A stretch of 64,000 nucleotides of DNA from Geoalkalibacter sp. Lineage in GTDB: Bacteria; Desulfobacterota; Desulfuromonadia; Desulfuromonadales; Geoalkalibacteraceae. Shown here piece by piece: positions 26,650 through 37,413 of the stretch. The position numbers were made by a program, and so were the translations under genes. The stretch covers positions 1-64,000 of the forward strand of contig NZ_JAUWAV010000014.1 of the NCBI RefSeq assembly GCF_030605225.1, given 5' to 3'. The first letter of the stretch is position 1, and the number at the start of each line of letters is the position of its first letter. The notes under the pieces were generated by a model. The model was not told the DNA's origin, did no database searches, and saw nothing but the letters and a program-made list of their open reading frames with translations.

Positions 26650-26668
26650 CGGAAAAACTTTTCCGGGC
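26650..26668. repeat. Inverted repeat in the bioW-ccsA intergenic region
   Basis: CCGGAAAA and TTTTCCGG flank two to three bases. It is separate from the BirA box and lies upstream of ccsA. It could be an operator or promoter-distal hairpin; no T run follows on the plus strand. Nothing else is clear in the 26630-26744 stretch except the AAAAAAGGAG site near 26722. Confidence 0.35.
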
Positions 26669-26744
26669 ATCAAGGTTGTGATACCTTCGAAGCGTTTTGC
26701 GACAACTTCCCGTGCCTATCAAAAAAGGAGACCTGACCGCCATC

Positions 26745-27548
26745 ATGCTCAATCCCGACTCGGTGCTGCTGCTTCAGGGCGCCCTGGGCCTCTACCTGGC
26801 CGCCGCCCTGGTGCAACTCTGTCTTCTCGGCGGCGAGCGGCGCGCCCTGCGCCGCGGAGCCCTGGCCCTGACCGGCCTGGCTTTCGCCCTGCAAACGCTG
26901 TATCTGGCATCCGCCTGGGCCCAGGTCGGCTATCTGCCCGTGACCAATCTGTTTTCCACCCTGTTTTTCTTCAGCTGGGCCATGGGCGGCACCTTTCTCT
27001 ATTTTGAGCTGCGCTACCGCATCGGCGCCGCCGGCCTGTTCGTCCTCGGCGTCACCATGCTGCTGTTGGTGGGCGCCCTGCGCCGCGGGCCGATGATCTC
27101 ACCCCTGATTCCGGCTCTGGATACGCCCCTGTTCACCATGCACGTGGCCTTTTCCTTCATGGGCTACGCTCTTTTCGCCATGGCCTTTTCCGTGGCCGTC
27201 GCCTACCTGCTGCCCAATTTTCTGCGGCCGCCGAGCATGCCGTCGCGCGAGCTGCTGCGCCGCCACAACGAAGAGGCCATCCTGCTCGGCTTCGTCTTTT
27301 TCTCCCTGTGCATGATCAGCGGCAGCATCTGGGCCTATGTCGCCTGGGGCTACTGGTTTTCCTGGAACATCAAGGGTGTCTGGTCTTTTATCGTCTGGCT
27401 GTTCTACGCCGGCATGTGTCACGCCAAATTCGTGCGGCGCTGGCAGGGCGAAGGCTATGCGCTGCTCTCCATCGCCGGCTTTTTCGTGGTGCTGTTCACC
27501 TACCTCGGCATCGGCCTGCTGCTGCAGAGCAATCATCCCCTTGAATAG
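26745..27548 (+). CDS. ccsA: Cytochrome c biogenesis protein CcsA/ResC (System II)
   Basis: 267 residues, about eight transmembrane helices. The conserved tryptophan-rich WWD-like segment is WAYVAWGYWFSWNIKGVWSF, and external histidines lie in TMHVAFSFMGY and CHAKFVRR. With ResB it carries haem across the inner membrane and attaches it to CXXCH motifs of c-type cytochromes. Start ATG 26745 begins the hydrophobic region; the AGGAG site is 14 bases away, longer than ideal, and no better start is seen. resB follows after nine bases. Confidence 0.88.
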   Translation: MLNPDSVLLLQGALGLYLAAALVQLCLLGGERRALRRGALALTGLAFALQTLYLASAWAQVGYLPVTNLFSTLFFFSWAMGGTFLYFELRYRIGAAGLFVLGVTMLLLVGALRRGPMISPLIPALDTPLFTMHVAFSFMGYALFAMAFSVAVAYLLPNFLRPPSMPSRELLRRHNEEAILLGFVFFSLCMISGSIWAYVAWGYWFSWNIKGVWSFIVWLFYAGMCHAKFVRRWQGEGYALLSIAGFFVVLFTYLGIGLLLQSNHPLE

Positions 27549-27557
27549 AATAAAGCG

Positions 27558-28613
27558 ATGTCCATGAAAGAAAAAATTTGGGACTGGCTGACCTCGCTCA
27601 AGCTGGCCATCGTGTTGGCGACCCTGGCGACCCTGGTGATCATGGCCGGCTCGCTGATCATGCACTATCACCCGCGCCTGTTCGGCGATCTGGACGGCGT
27701 GACCCTCGGCCATTGGTATCCGCAGGCCGCCCGCCAGGCCCCCCTGCATACCGCCTGGATGCCCCTGGCCGCCGTGCTGCTCGTCGCCTTCGGCGTCAAC
27801 ACCCTGTGCTGTCTCATCGACTGGCTGGCCCGCCTGCGCAGCCGTTGGCGCAAAACCGGCGAATATCTCATCCATTTGGGTTTTTGCCTGCTGCTGACGG
27901 CTTTCTTCTGGGGACATCTGGCGGGCTACCGCAGCGCCGGCAACCTGCTGCGGGTGGGGGAAACCCAGCCCCTCAAGGGGCTCGCCGGCCTAAGCCTGCG
28001 CCTTGATGATTTTCGTCCGGTGTTCGACGAGACGGGACGCCGCCCCCTCGACATGATCAACCACCTGACCTTGCTCGACGGCGAACGCGAGTTGACCGCC
28101 AAGCAGGCGCGCACCAATCATCCCCTTATGCACCAGGGTCTGGTGGTCGTGCCGGCGAGTTTCGGCCAGGAAGCGACGGGCTTTCGTTTCGCCCTTCCCC
28201 ATCAGGGCGTTGTCAGCCTGGAAAAAGATGCCCGCATCAACCTTGCGGAAGGTAAAATCCTCACCGTTCTTGAGTTTCTGCCCGCGGCACGACGCGTGGG
28301 CAACCGCGTCCTGCCCATGGGCGGCGGGCTCACCAATCCCGCTCTACATCTGCATCTAGGCCGGGGGGAAGAAACTCTCTGGCAGGGCTGGTATGTTCTG
28401 CGCGAAGGATTGCCGGCGGAACTCGCCACGCAGGTGGGCGCCATGCGCCCCACCGAGCCGGTGTATCGCATCTATTCGATTCTGACCATCAATTACGATC
28501 CCGGGGCCCGCATGGCTTTGGTCGGGGGATTGGCCATGTGCGCCGGGGTGAGTCTCTGCCTATTCTCCTATTACGCCAAGCGCCGCCGCCAGGATCGCCC
28601 CGATATTGCCTAA
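27558..28613 (+). CDS. resB: ResB-like cytochrome c biogenesis protein (System II)
   Basis: 351 residues. Three N-terminal transmembrane helices (about 12-32, 68-88, 103-122), an extracytoplasmic domain of about 190 residues and a last helix near 325-345. The segment WDWLTSLKLAIVLATLATLVIMAGS is the typical ResB opening. ResB partners CcsA in the haem lyase complex. Shorter than canonical ResB (about 450-550 residues), which is common in this phylum. A terminator at 28666-28701 closes the operon. Confidence 0.85.
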   Translation: MSMKEKIWDWLTSLKLAIVLATLATLVIMAGSLIMHYHPRLFGDLDGVTLGHWYPQAARQAPLHTAWMPLAAVLLVAFGVNTLCCLIDWLARLRSRWRKTGEYLIHLGFCLLLTAFFWGHLAGYRSAGNLLRVGETQPLKGLAGLSLRLDDFRPVFDETGRRPLDMINHLTLLDGERELTAKQARTNHPLMHQGLVVVPASFGQEATGFRFALPHQGVVSLEKDARINLAEGKILTVLEFLPAARRVGNRVLPMGGGLTNPALHLHLGRGEETLWQGWYVLREGLPAELATQVGAMRPTEPVYRIYSILTINYDPGARMALVGGLAMCAGVSLCLFSYYAKRRRQDRPDIA

Positions 28614-28665
28614 TTTTCGTGACACCGAGATATCCCCATGTTTTCTGCCCACTTTTTTGTAGCAA

Positions 28666-28701
28666 GGCGAAGAAATTTCTGCTAAACTTCGCCCGTTTTT
28701 T
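28666..28701 (+). terminator. Intrinsic terminator of ccsA-resB
   Basis: GGCGAAG (28666-28672) pairs with CTTCGCC (28687-28693), then CG and six T residues. Confidence 0.8.
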
Positions 28702-28761
28702 AATGAACAATCACCACGCCGCCGGGTTCGACCAACCCGGGACCAGGGAGAAACCGACACG

Positions 28762-29196
28762 ATGCAGGCCAAGATTCTTTGCGTGGAAGACGATCCGGGC
28801 ATTCTCACCCTGCAACTGACCCTTCTGCAACGCCTGGGCTATCAGACCCTGGCCGCCAGCAACGGCCTGGAAGCCTTTGACCTGATTCTGCAGGAACGCC
28901 CCGACGCCGTGGTTCTCGACGTCATGCTGCCCGGCTGCGACGGCTTCACCCTCGCCCACAAGATTCGCCGCACCGAGGAAATCAAATCCACGCCCGTCGC
29001 CTTCGTCTCCGCCAAGAGCGATCTCGGCGACTACCGCCAGGGCTTTCGTTGCGGCGGCCAGGTTTACCTGTCAAAGCCCTTCACCGCCAAGGCCCTCCAG
29101 GTGGCGGTGGAAAGTCTGCTGCACCAGGATAGATCCCGCCCGGCGCCCGTCAAAAAAACAGCCGCCGCGCTCTCCTCGCGCCAGCGGCTGTTCTAG
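28762..29196 (+). CDS. Single-domain response regulator
   Basis: 144 residues. Receiver domain: CVEDDPG acidic pair, phospho-acceptor Asp in AVVLDVMLPGCDGF (near residue 52), conserved Ser/Thr region AFVSAKS and Lys in LSKPFTAK. After residue about 122 there is only a basic tail, no output domain, so it would act by protein contact or phosphorelay. A small hairpin (CCGGGTT/AACCCGG, 28722-28740) lies in its leader. It is convergent with pilR and its last codons contain the pilR terminator. Partner kinase not identified. Confidence 0.88.
   Translation: MQAKILCVEDDPGILTLQLTLLQRLGYQTLAASNGLEAFDLILQERPDAVVLDVMLPGCDGFTLAHKIRRTEEIKSTPVAFVSAKSDLGDYRQGFRCGGQVYLSKPFTAKALQVAVESLLHQDRSRPAPVKKTAAALSSRQRLF
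29152..29192 (-). terminator. Intrinsic terminator of the pil operon, overlapping the receiver gene
   Basis: AACAGCCGC (29157-29165) pairs with GCGGCTGTT (29184-29192); on the minus strand the stem is followed by seven T residues (A run at 29152-29158). It ends leftward transcription of pilBTCSR inside the last codons of the opposing receiver gene. Confidence 0.82.
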
Positions 29197-29237
29197 CCCT
29201 TTTATCGCGACGACCCATCGCCGCCCTGCCTCAAGCC

Positions 29238-30647
29238 TCACTCCTCATCATCGGGTGAAATGCCGAACTTCGCCAGACGATAGCGAATGGATCGGAAAGA
29301 AATGCCGAGCAATTCCGCGGCTTTCTTGCGCACCCCGCCGGTCTTTTCCAGAGCCTTTTGCAGAATTTCCTGCTCGATGCCGCCCAGATAGGCGTCAAGG
29401 TCAAAACCGCTGTCGGGAATCTCCGGGCCGATTCCGGCCGGTTCAGCGCCGCCAGAAGCTGTCGCCTGCAGAGGCAGGGGCAGGGCCTGGGCGGTCAGCT
29501 TGTCGGAGGCGCCGAGCACCACGCAGCGTTCGATGAGGTTTTCAAGTTCCCGGATGTTGCCCGGCCAGCGGTATTCGAGCAGGCGGCGCATGGCCGCTTC
29601 CTCGATCTGATAGCCCGTGCGTCCGGTAAGTTTCTGATAGAGGTGCTCGACCAGCAGTGGGATGTCCTCGCGCCGCTCGCGCAGGGGCGGCAGTTCGATG
29701 CGGATGACGTTGAGCCGGTAAAAAAGATCCTCGCGGAAGGTTCCGTTTTTGACTTCTGCCTCGAGATCCTTGTTGGTGGCTGCGATCACCCGCACATCGC
29801 AGCGAATGTTCTTGGTGCCGCCGACCCGGCGAAACTCGCGCTCCTGAATCACCCGCAGCAGCTTGACCTGCATCATCGGCGGCAATTCACCGATTTCGTC
29901 GAGAAACAGGGTGCCCTGGTTGGCCACCTCGAAAAGACCCTGCTTCTGGCTGATGGCGCCGGTAAACGAGCCTTTTTCGTGACCGAAGAGTTCGCTTTCG
30001 AGAAGATTTTCGGGTATGGCCCCGCAGTTGATGGGAATGAAGGGCAGATCGCGTCGGTCACTGTTGTAGTGAATGGCCTTGGCGACCACCTCCTTGCCCG
30101 TGCCGCTTTCCCCGGTGATGAGCACGTTGACCCGCGTCGCGGCGACCTTTTCGATCAGATCGTAGAGTTCCTGCATGCAGCGGCTCTGACCGATGAGGCC
30201 GCCCATGGCCTGGCGCCGCGCGCCGTCGCTGATTCGCCGGCTCTCCTGGCGCAGGGTGCGCCGCTCCAGGGCATTGCGCACGATGATGCGGATTTCCTCA
30301 TTCTTGAAGGGCTTGGTGATGTAGTCGTAGGCGCCCTGTTTCATGGCCTCCACCGCCTCTTCCGTGGAAGAAAAAGCGGTGATCATGATCATCACCGTGT
30401 CCGGCGAGGTCTCCCGAACATGGCGCAGCAGTTCGAATCCCCCGACGCGCGGCATCTTGATGTCGCTGATGATCAGATCGTAGGCATGATCCTTGAGCCG
30501 CGCCAGCGCCTGGGCACCATCCACGGCCGCCTCGACCCTGTAGCCCTCGCGGTGCAGCATGATGGAGAGCACCTCGCGCAGGCTTTCCTCATCATCAACA
30601 ATCAGTATGCGAAAATCCTTGTTGTCCAAGAGACATCTCCCTGTCAT
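29238..30647 (-). CDS. pilR: Type IV pilus sigma-54 response regulator PilR
   Basis: 469 residues: receiver (about 12-125, Asp in [22 protein letters not shown]), AAA+ domain (about 152-390, GESGTGKE, intact GSFTGA loop, FLDEIGEL) and a Fis-type DNA-binding end ([20 protein letters not shown]). PilR activates sigma-54 promoters, classically that of pilA, when phosphorylated by PilS, whose gene is 41 bases upstream. Start: ATG 30647 is listed; TTG 30629 behind GGGAG at eight bases is an equally good or better choice. Last gene of the pil operon. In Geobacter pilA follows directly; here no pilin does. Confidence 0.94.
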   Translation of the reverse strand: MTGRCLLDNKDFRILIVDDEESLREVLSIMLHREGYRVEAAVDGAQALARLKDHAYDLIISDIKMPRVGGFELLRHVRETSPDTVMIMITAFSSTEEAVEAMKQGAYDYITKPFKNEEIRIIVRNALERRTLRQESRRISDGARRQAMGGLIGQSRCMQELYDLIEKVAATRVNVLITGESGTGKEVVAKAIHYNSDRRDLPFIPINCGAIPENLLESELFGHEKGSFTGAISQKQGLFEVANQGTLFLDEIGELPPMMQVKLLRVIQEREFRRVGGTKNIRCDVRVIAATNKDLEAEVKNGTFREDLFYRLNVIRIELPPLRERREDIPLLVEHLYQKLTGRTGYQIEEAAMRRLLEYRWPGNIRELENLIERCVVLGASDKLTAQALPLPLQATASGGAEPAGIGPEIPDSGFDLDAYLGGIEQEILQKALEKTGGVRKKAAELLGISFRSIRYRLAKFGISPDDEE

Positions 30648-30688
30648 TCAATCCCCGGAAACCGCCGCGGACGCGTCGCCGCGCGCCC

Positions 30689-32326
30689 TCAGGTCCGGGG
30701 TGATTTTTCCGGCAGGCGGATCACGAAACGCGCTCCGCCCCCCTGGCCTTGCGTCAATTCGATATCCCCGCCGTGGGCGGAAACGATGGCATGCACCATG
30801 GCCAGCCCCAAGCCGCTGCCCGAGTCCTTGGTGGTAAAAAAGGGCTCGAAAATCTTCGGGCGAACCTCGGGCGTGATACCCGGGCCGTTGTCCTCGACCC
30901 AGATTGTTCCATCGACGGCGCCCAGGCGCAATATCCCTTGGCCTTCCATGGCCTCGGCGCCGTTGATCACCAGGTTCCACAGGGCTTGACGAAACTGGCG
31001 ACGGTCGATATTCAGCCAAACCTGCGCGGCGTATTGCCTGTGTATCTCTATAGCAGAAAAGCGTTCATCCGCCATGAGCAGGTCGGCCAGTTCATCGAGC
31101 AGCGCCGCGACATTGACCGGCTCGGGTTGCGGCGACTGCGGCCGAGCATAAAGCAGAAAATCGGTGAGCAACGCCCCGAGGCGGTCGGCCTCGCGCACGA
31201 CGATGCGCATCAGGCGCTTGTCGTCTTCGCTGAACCGGCCGCCCTCCATGAGCAACTGCACCGATCCGCTGATGGAGGCCAGGGGATTGCGGATTTCGTG
31301 GGCCATGCCCGACGCCAGCCGCCCCACCGCCGCCAGGCGGTCTGCCTGCTTGAGCCGATCCTCCATCCCCTTGATCTCGCTCAGATCCTGAAAGGTGACG
31401 AGCAGCCCGAGAATCTGCTGGTCGCGATCGCGCAGGTAGGTGGCGTCATAGCCGATGACATGGCTTTTGCCCTGCCGGTCGATCAGTTGCCCTTCGCCGC
31501 GGCTGACCAGGCGGATCTGGCCGTCAAAGACCGCAAGAGCAGGAAACACCTCGCGGATATCCCGATCGTAGACCTCTTCAAGTATGTAGCCGGTGATCTT
31601 GCTCCCCGCCGCGTTGAGGGAACGGATGCGCCCCTGTGGATTGATGATGAGCAACCCGCTGCCGATGTTGGCGAGCAGGGTCCGATTGAGATTTTCCAGC
31701 TCTTCATAGTCGATGCGGCGCAGTTCCAGGGCCTGTTCGCTACGCCGCAGCTTTTCACTGAGGGTACCGCTGATCAGCGCCGTCAGAAAGAACGCCAGAA
31801 CGTTGACGAACACAGCGTAAAAAACCGTGCGCACATCGATGTCCGTCGGAAAAGTCAGGCCGCGCAGCAGGGGCAGGAGTTCAAAATACTGCAAATCGAG
31901 CAGACTGCCGTAGAGAATCGAGGCGGCGGCCGCCACCACCAGGGCGTCGCGACGGGTGAGCAAAAAGGCGCTGCTGATGATGACCAGGATATAAAGGAAG
32001 GAAAACAGGCTCTCGATGCCGCCGCTCAGGTAAATGAGCAGCGTGACGAACACCAGGTCCCAGATGATCTGCGCCTGGGTGAAGGCGCGAAAGCGCTCCA
32101 GCCGGCGCAGCACCACCGCGGAAACCAGCGCCTGGGCGTAGGACAGGGCGACCAGCAAATAAAGATAGTCGGCGGCCTTCTGGGAGGGTACCCCGCGTCC
32201 CGTGAGCTGGTAGAGAATCGCCCCGCCGAGGAACAGGCTGATGACCACCACGCGGAACAACAGAAACCAGCTCAACTGCGAACGGGTCGGCCCAGGCCGA
32301 CCCGTCGCGGGGGATGTCGCTTCCAT
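30689..32326 (-). CDS. pilS: Type IV pilus sensor histidine kinase PilS
   Basis: 545 residues. Five to six transmembrane helices in the first 190 residues (WFLLFRVVVISLFLGGAIL onward), a PAS domain (about 205-315), H-box SGMAHEIRNPLASISGSVQLL (phospho-His near 340) and an HATPase domain with NLVINGAEAM and GSGLGLAMVHAI. PilS measures inner-membrane pilin levels in Pseudomonas and controls PilR; the same job is likely. It follows pilC after 14 bases and precedes pilR. Confidence 0.94.
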   Translation of the reverse strand: MEATSPATGRPGPTRSQLSWFLLFRVVVISLFLGGAILYQLTGRGVPSQKAADYLYLLVALSYAQALVSAVVLRRLERFRAFTQAQIIWDLVFVTLLIYLSGGIESLFSFLYILVIISSAFLLTRRDALVVAAAASILYGSLLDLQYFELLPLLRGLTFPTDIDVRTVFYAVFVNVLAFFLTALISGTLSEKLRRSEQALELRRIDYEELENLNRTLLANIGSGLLIINPQGRIRSLNAAGSKITGYILEEVYDRDIREVFPALAVFDGQIRLVSRGEGQLIDRQGKSHVIGYDATYLRDRDQQILGLLVTFQDLSEIKGMEDRLKQADRLAAVGRLASGMAHEIRNPLASISGSVQLLMEGGRFSEDDKRLMRIVVREADRLGALLTDFLLYARPQSPQPEPVNVAALLDELADLLMADERFSAIEIHRQYAAQVWLNIDRRQFRQALWNLVINGAEAMEGQGILRLGAVDGTIWVEDNGPGITPEVRPKIFEPFFTTKDSGSGLGLAMVHAIVSAHGGDIELTQGQGGGARFVIRLPEKSPRT

Positions 32327-32340
32327 GATGAAAAACCGTT

Positions 32341-33558
32341 TCAGCCGCCGACCGTTCCGGCAAGCTTGAAGATGGGCAGATACATGGCGATGACCAGACC
32401 GCCGACGGTGGTGCCGAGAAAAAGCATGAGCAAGGGTTCGAGCATGGCGGTGAGCGCCGAGACCGCGTCGTCGACCTCATCGTCGTAGAAGTCGGCGATC
32501 TTGTTGAGCATGGTGTCGATGGCGCCCGACTGCTCGCCGACGGAAATCATCTGGCACACCATGGGCGGAAACACCCCGGATTTTTCCAGGGGCTCGGCGA
32601 TAGTCTTGCCCTCGCTGATGCTCTGGCGCACCTTGTAGATGGCGGTCTCCACCGTCTTGTTGCCGGCGGTCTTGGCGACGATGTCGAGACCGTCGAGAAT
32701 CGGCACGCCCGAGGAGATCATGGTGCCCAGGGTGCGGGTGAATTTGGCCACCGCCGCCTTGCGGATCAGCGGGCCGAACACCGGCAGCTTGAGCGCCCAG
32801 TCGTCGATGCGGGCGCGACCCTTCTTGGTGCGGTAGATCTTCTTGAAAAGAAAGACCAGCAGAACAAAGCCTGCGATGATGGCCAGGATGTAATCCTGCA
32901 CGAAGTTGCTCATGTTGATGACGACCTGGGTCGGCGCGGGCAGCGAGCCGCCGAAATCGGCGAACATGGATTCAAAGGCGGGAATGACGAACACCAGGAT
33001 CACGGCGATGACGATGAAGGCGATGCCCACGACCGTGGCCGGATAGGTCATGGCGCTCTTGATCTTTTTCTTGAGCTTGAGGGCCTTCTCGATGTAGGCC
33101 GCCAGGCGGTTGAGAATGGTGTCGAGAATACCGCCCACCTCGCCGGCGGCCACCAGGTTGACGTAAAGCTCGTCAAAGGCCTTGGGATGCTTCTTGAGCG
33201 CGTCGGCGAAGGTCGAGCCGGATTCCACATCCTCCTTGACCTGCACCAGGATCTTCTTGAAAGTCTTGTTGTCCTGCTGGCGGCCGAGGATATCCAGGCA
33301 CTGCACCAGGGGCAGGCCCGCGTCGATCATGGTGGCGAACTGACGGGTAAACACCACCAGATCCTTGGTGGTGATGCGCGGCTCCATGCCGGGAATCTTC
33401 AGGTCGCGATCCAGACCCTTGCCGCGCTCCTTGATTTTGGAGGGCATGATCCCCTGGCGGCGCAGGGTCGCCGTGACGGCCGCCTCGTTGGGGGCTTCCA
33501 TCTCGCCTTTCTGCGTGGCGCCGGTGCGGGTTTTTCCTTCCCAGGCAAATTTGGCCAT
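32341..33558 (-). CDS. pilC: Type IV pilus platform protein PilC
   Basis: 405 residues, the family size. Two GspF-type repeats: FTRQFATMIDAGLPLVQCLDIL and FTRTLGTMISSGVPILDGLDIV, with three transmembrane helices (about 172-192, 220-240, 372-395). It is the inner-membrane platform on which PilB and PilT act to add or remove pilin subunits. Seventeen bases after pilT; fourteen before pilS. No unusual features. Confidence 0.96.
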   Translation of the reverse strand: MAKFAWEGKTRTGATQKGEMEAPNEAAVTATLRRQGIMPSKIKERGKGLDRDLKIPGMEPRITTKDLVVFTRQFATMIDAGLPLVQCLDILGRQQDNKTFKKILVQVKEDVESGSTFADALKKHPKAFDELYVNLVAAGEVGGILDTILNRLAAYIEKALKLKKKIKSAMTYPATVVGIAFIVIAVILVFVIPAFESMFADFGGSLPAPTQVVINMSNFVQDYILAIIAGFVLLVFLFKKIYRTKKGRARIDDWALKLPVFGPLIRKAAVAKFTRTLGTMISSGVPILDGLDIVAKTAGNKTVETAIYKVRQSISEGKTIAEPLEKSGVFPPMVCQMISVGEQSGAIDTMLNKIADFYDDEVDDAVSALTAMLEPLLMLFLGTTVGGLVIAMYLPIFKLAGTVGG

Positions 33559-33575
33559 GGCTGATCCTCGCTCCC

Positions 33576-34688
33576 TCAGGCCCGCGCCGCGGCGGCCGGG
33601 TTCATACGCTTGAGCACGGCACTGGGGTTGGCGATCATCTGGCGCAGTTCCTCGGGATCCGAGGAGCGGCCGATGGCGTCATCCAGGGTGATGTGCCGCT
33701 GGTGATAAAGCATGAACAGCGACTGGTTCATGGTCTGCATGCTGAATTTTTCCTGGCCCATCTGCATCTGCGAATAAATCTGGTGCACCTTGTCCTCGCG
33801 GATCAGGTTGCGGATGGCCGGATTGGGCACCATGATCTCCAGGGCCAGCACCCGACCGCGTCCCGAGGCGCGGGGGATGAGCGTCTGGGAGAGCACCCCT
33901 TCGAGGACGAAGGAGAGCTGGGCGCGCACCTGGGTCTGCTGGTTGGTGGGAAACACGTCGATGACGCGGTTGATGGTCTGCACGCAGCCGTTGGTGTGCA
34001 GGGTGGCGAAACACAGATGGCCGGTCTCGGCGATGGTCAGGGCGGCCTCGATGGTTTCAAGATCGCGCAACTCGCCGAGCAGCACCACGTCGGGATCCTG
34101 CCGCAGAATATGCTTGAGGGCTTTTTTGAAGGAGGCGGTGTCGGCGCCGACCTCGCGCTGGTTGACCAGGCATTTCTTATGGGGATGCAGGTATTCGATG
34201 GGATCTTCGATGGTCATGATGTGTTCCTGGCGCTCGCTGTTGATCAGATCGATCATGGAGGCCAGGGTGGTCGACTTGCCGCTGCCCGTGGGGCCGGTGA
34301 CCAGCACCAGGCCGCGGGGCTTGCGCGAGATGTCCTTCACCACCTGGGGCAGGCCGAGTTCCTCGAAGGTGAGAATTTTGTAGGGGATCAGACGAAAGGC
34401 GCCGGCCACCGCGCCGCGCTGCATGAACAGATTGCCGCGGAAGCGCGACAGGCCCTTGACGCCGAAAGAGAAGTCGAGTTCGTTGTCCTCCTCGAACTTG
34501 CGCTTCTGCGCGTCGGTGAGAATGCTGTAGCACAGCTGCTTGGTTTCCGCCGGCGTCATGGGCGGCAGCTTGGTGGGCATGACCTTGCCGTCGATGCGCA
34601 ACTGCGGCGGGGTTCCGGTGGAGATATGCAGGTCGGAAGCGCCCTGCTCGACCATGGTTTTCAGCAGCTGGTGGATATTGGCGGACAT
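33576..34688 (-). CDS. pilT: Type IV pilus retraction ATPase PilT
   Basis: 370 residues. Walker A GPTGSGKSTTLASMI, Asp box MTIEDPIEYLH, Walker B VVLLGELRDLETI, His box CFATLHTNG and the PilT-specific AIRNLIRE motif (NPAIRNLIREDKVHQIYSQMQ). It hydrolyses ATP to depolymerise pili and power twitching. Located between pilB and pilC as in Geobacter (pilT4). Cytoplasmic hexamer bound to PilC. Confidence 0.97.
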   Translation of the reverse strand: MSANIHQLLKTMVEQGASDLHISTGTPPQLRIDGKVMPTKLPPMTPAETKQLCYSILTDAQKRKFEEDNELDFSFGVKGLSRFRGNLFMQRGAVAGAFRLIPYKILTFEELGLPQVVKDISRKPRGLVLVTGPTGSGKSTTLASMIDLINSERQEHIMTIEDPIEYLHPHKKCLVNQREVGADTASFKKALKHILRQDPDVVLLGELRDLETIEAALTIAETGHLCFATLHTNGCVQTINRVIDVFPTNQQTQVRAQLSFVLEGVLSQTLIPRASGRGRVLALEIMVPNPAIRNLIREDKVHQIYSQMQMGQEKFSMQTMNQSLFMLYHQRHITLDDAIGRSSDPEELRQMIANPSAVLKRMNPAAAARA

Positions 34689-34722
34689 GATGGGTTCCCT
34701 CGCTGTTTAAAAAATCGGATCT

Positions 34723-36423
<1,701 letters not shown>

Positions 36424-36467
36424 CTCTGGAAAAACACTCCCTGGGACAATTTTTTGAAAGAGAATTT

Positions 36468-36496
36468 ATAATAAATTTTTAACACGCAACAGTCAA
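36468..36496 (-). promoter_or_regulatory. Sigma-70 promoter of pilBTCSR
   Basis: On the minus strand: TTGACT (36496-36491), exactly 17 bases, TATTAT (36473-36468). Start predicted near 36461, a leader of about 38 bases to the pilB ATG. It lies in the 81-base AT-rich gap after aroE, so the pil operon can be expressed apart from the genes before it. Confidence 0.78.
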
Positions 36497-36504
36497 GGCA
36501 GGCG

Positions 36505-37413
36505 TCATTTGTCATTCAGTTCGGCCAAAAGCCTGGATTTCATAACGCCGAAAGGCGGCGGTTGTCCAGTCCAAAGAGAAAAAGCCCGCTCACCCTGCCC
36601 CGCCAGCATGCCCAGACCATCGGTCACCAGATGACCGCGCTCCCGGGCACTGCGGCACAAAGGCGTTCCACCGCGCCGATACACCATGTCGCAAACCACC
36701 GCGCCAGGTGCGAGGGCGGGCCAAGGCAGGGGGATCTCCTCGCCGCGCAGACCCAGGCTGGTGGTATTGACCAGAAGATCCGCGCCGGCCAGGGCCTGGG
36801 CCAACTCATCCCCCGCACCCCGAGGCGACAGAGGCAAGATTGCAAAGGCCGTGCCCGGGAAATGCGAGGCGAAATGATTCACCAGGGCCTGGGCGCGCGG
36901 CAAGCTGCGATTGGCCAAGCCGATCCAGGCCGCTCCCCGCGCGGCCAGAGCCGCCACCGCCGCGCGGCAGGCGCCGCCCGCGCCCAGCAGCACGATGCGG
37001 CGGCCGGCCGGAGTAAAGCCGAGATCGCCGCGCAGGCTCTCCAGCAGTCCTTCTCCGTCGGTATTGTAGCCGCACAGGCGTCCGTCGCGATTGACGAGGG
37101 TATTCACCGCGCCGATCAGTCGCGCCGGGCCGTCAATTTCATCCAGCAGCGCCATGACCGCCTCCTTGTGCGGCACGGTCACATTGACGCCCCAGATGCC
37201 GAGGGCGCGCAGGGCGGCGACGGCGCCGGGCAACTGCTCCGGCCGGACATGAAAAGGCACGTAGACCGCATCGATCCCAGCCGCGCGCAATGCGGCGTTC
37301 TGCATCAAGGGCGACAAGGAATGAGCCACCGGATCACCGAAGATGCCCAATATCCGCGTTTTGCCGGAAATATCCGCGAAAGCCTGTCCCTGCACGCCGC
37401 CGACGTCCGTCAT
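36505..37413 (-). CDS. aroE: Shikimate dehydrogenase AroE
   Basis: 302 residues. Substrate-binding SLSPLMQNAALRAAG and NVTVPHKEAVMALLDE (catalytic Lys), GYNTDGEGLLESL, and the NADP Rossmann loop VLLGAGGACRAAVAAL with ANRS. It reduces 3-dehydroshikimate to shikimate in aromatic amino acid synthesis. Its ATG at 37413, behind AGAGGGG, overlaps the ribF stop by four bases. Last gene of the DUF1015-rnr-ribF-aroE run. About 25 residues longer than E. coli AroE, mostly at the N-terminus. Confidence 0.94.
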   Translation of the reverse strand: MTDVGGVQGQAFADISGKTRILGIFGDPVAHSLSPLMQNAALRAAGIDAVYVPFHVRPEQLPGAVAALRALGIWGVNVTVPHKEAVMALLDEIDGPARLIGAVNTLVNRDGRLCGYNTDGEGLLESLRGDLGFTPAGRRIVLLGAGGACRAAVAALAARGAAWIGLANRSLPRAQALVNHFASHFPGTAFAILPLSPRGAGDELAQALAGADLLVNTTSLGLRGEEIPLPWPALAPGAVVCDMVYRRGGTPLCRSARERGHLVTDGLGMLAGQGERAFSLWTGQPPPFGVMKSRLLAELNDK

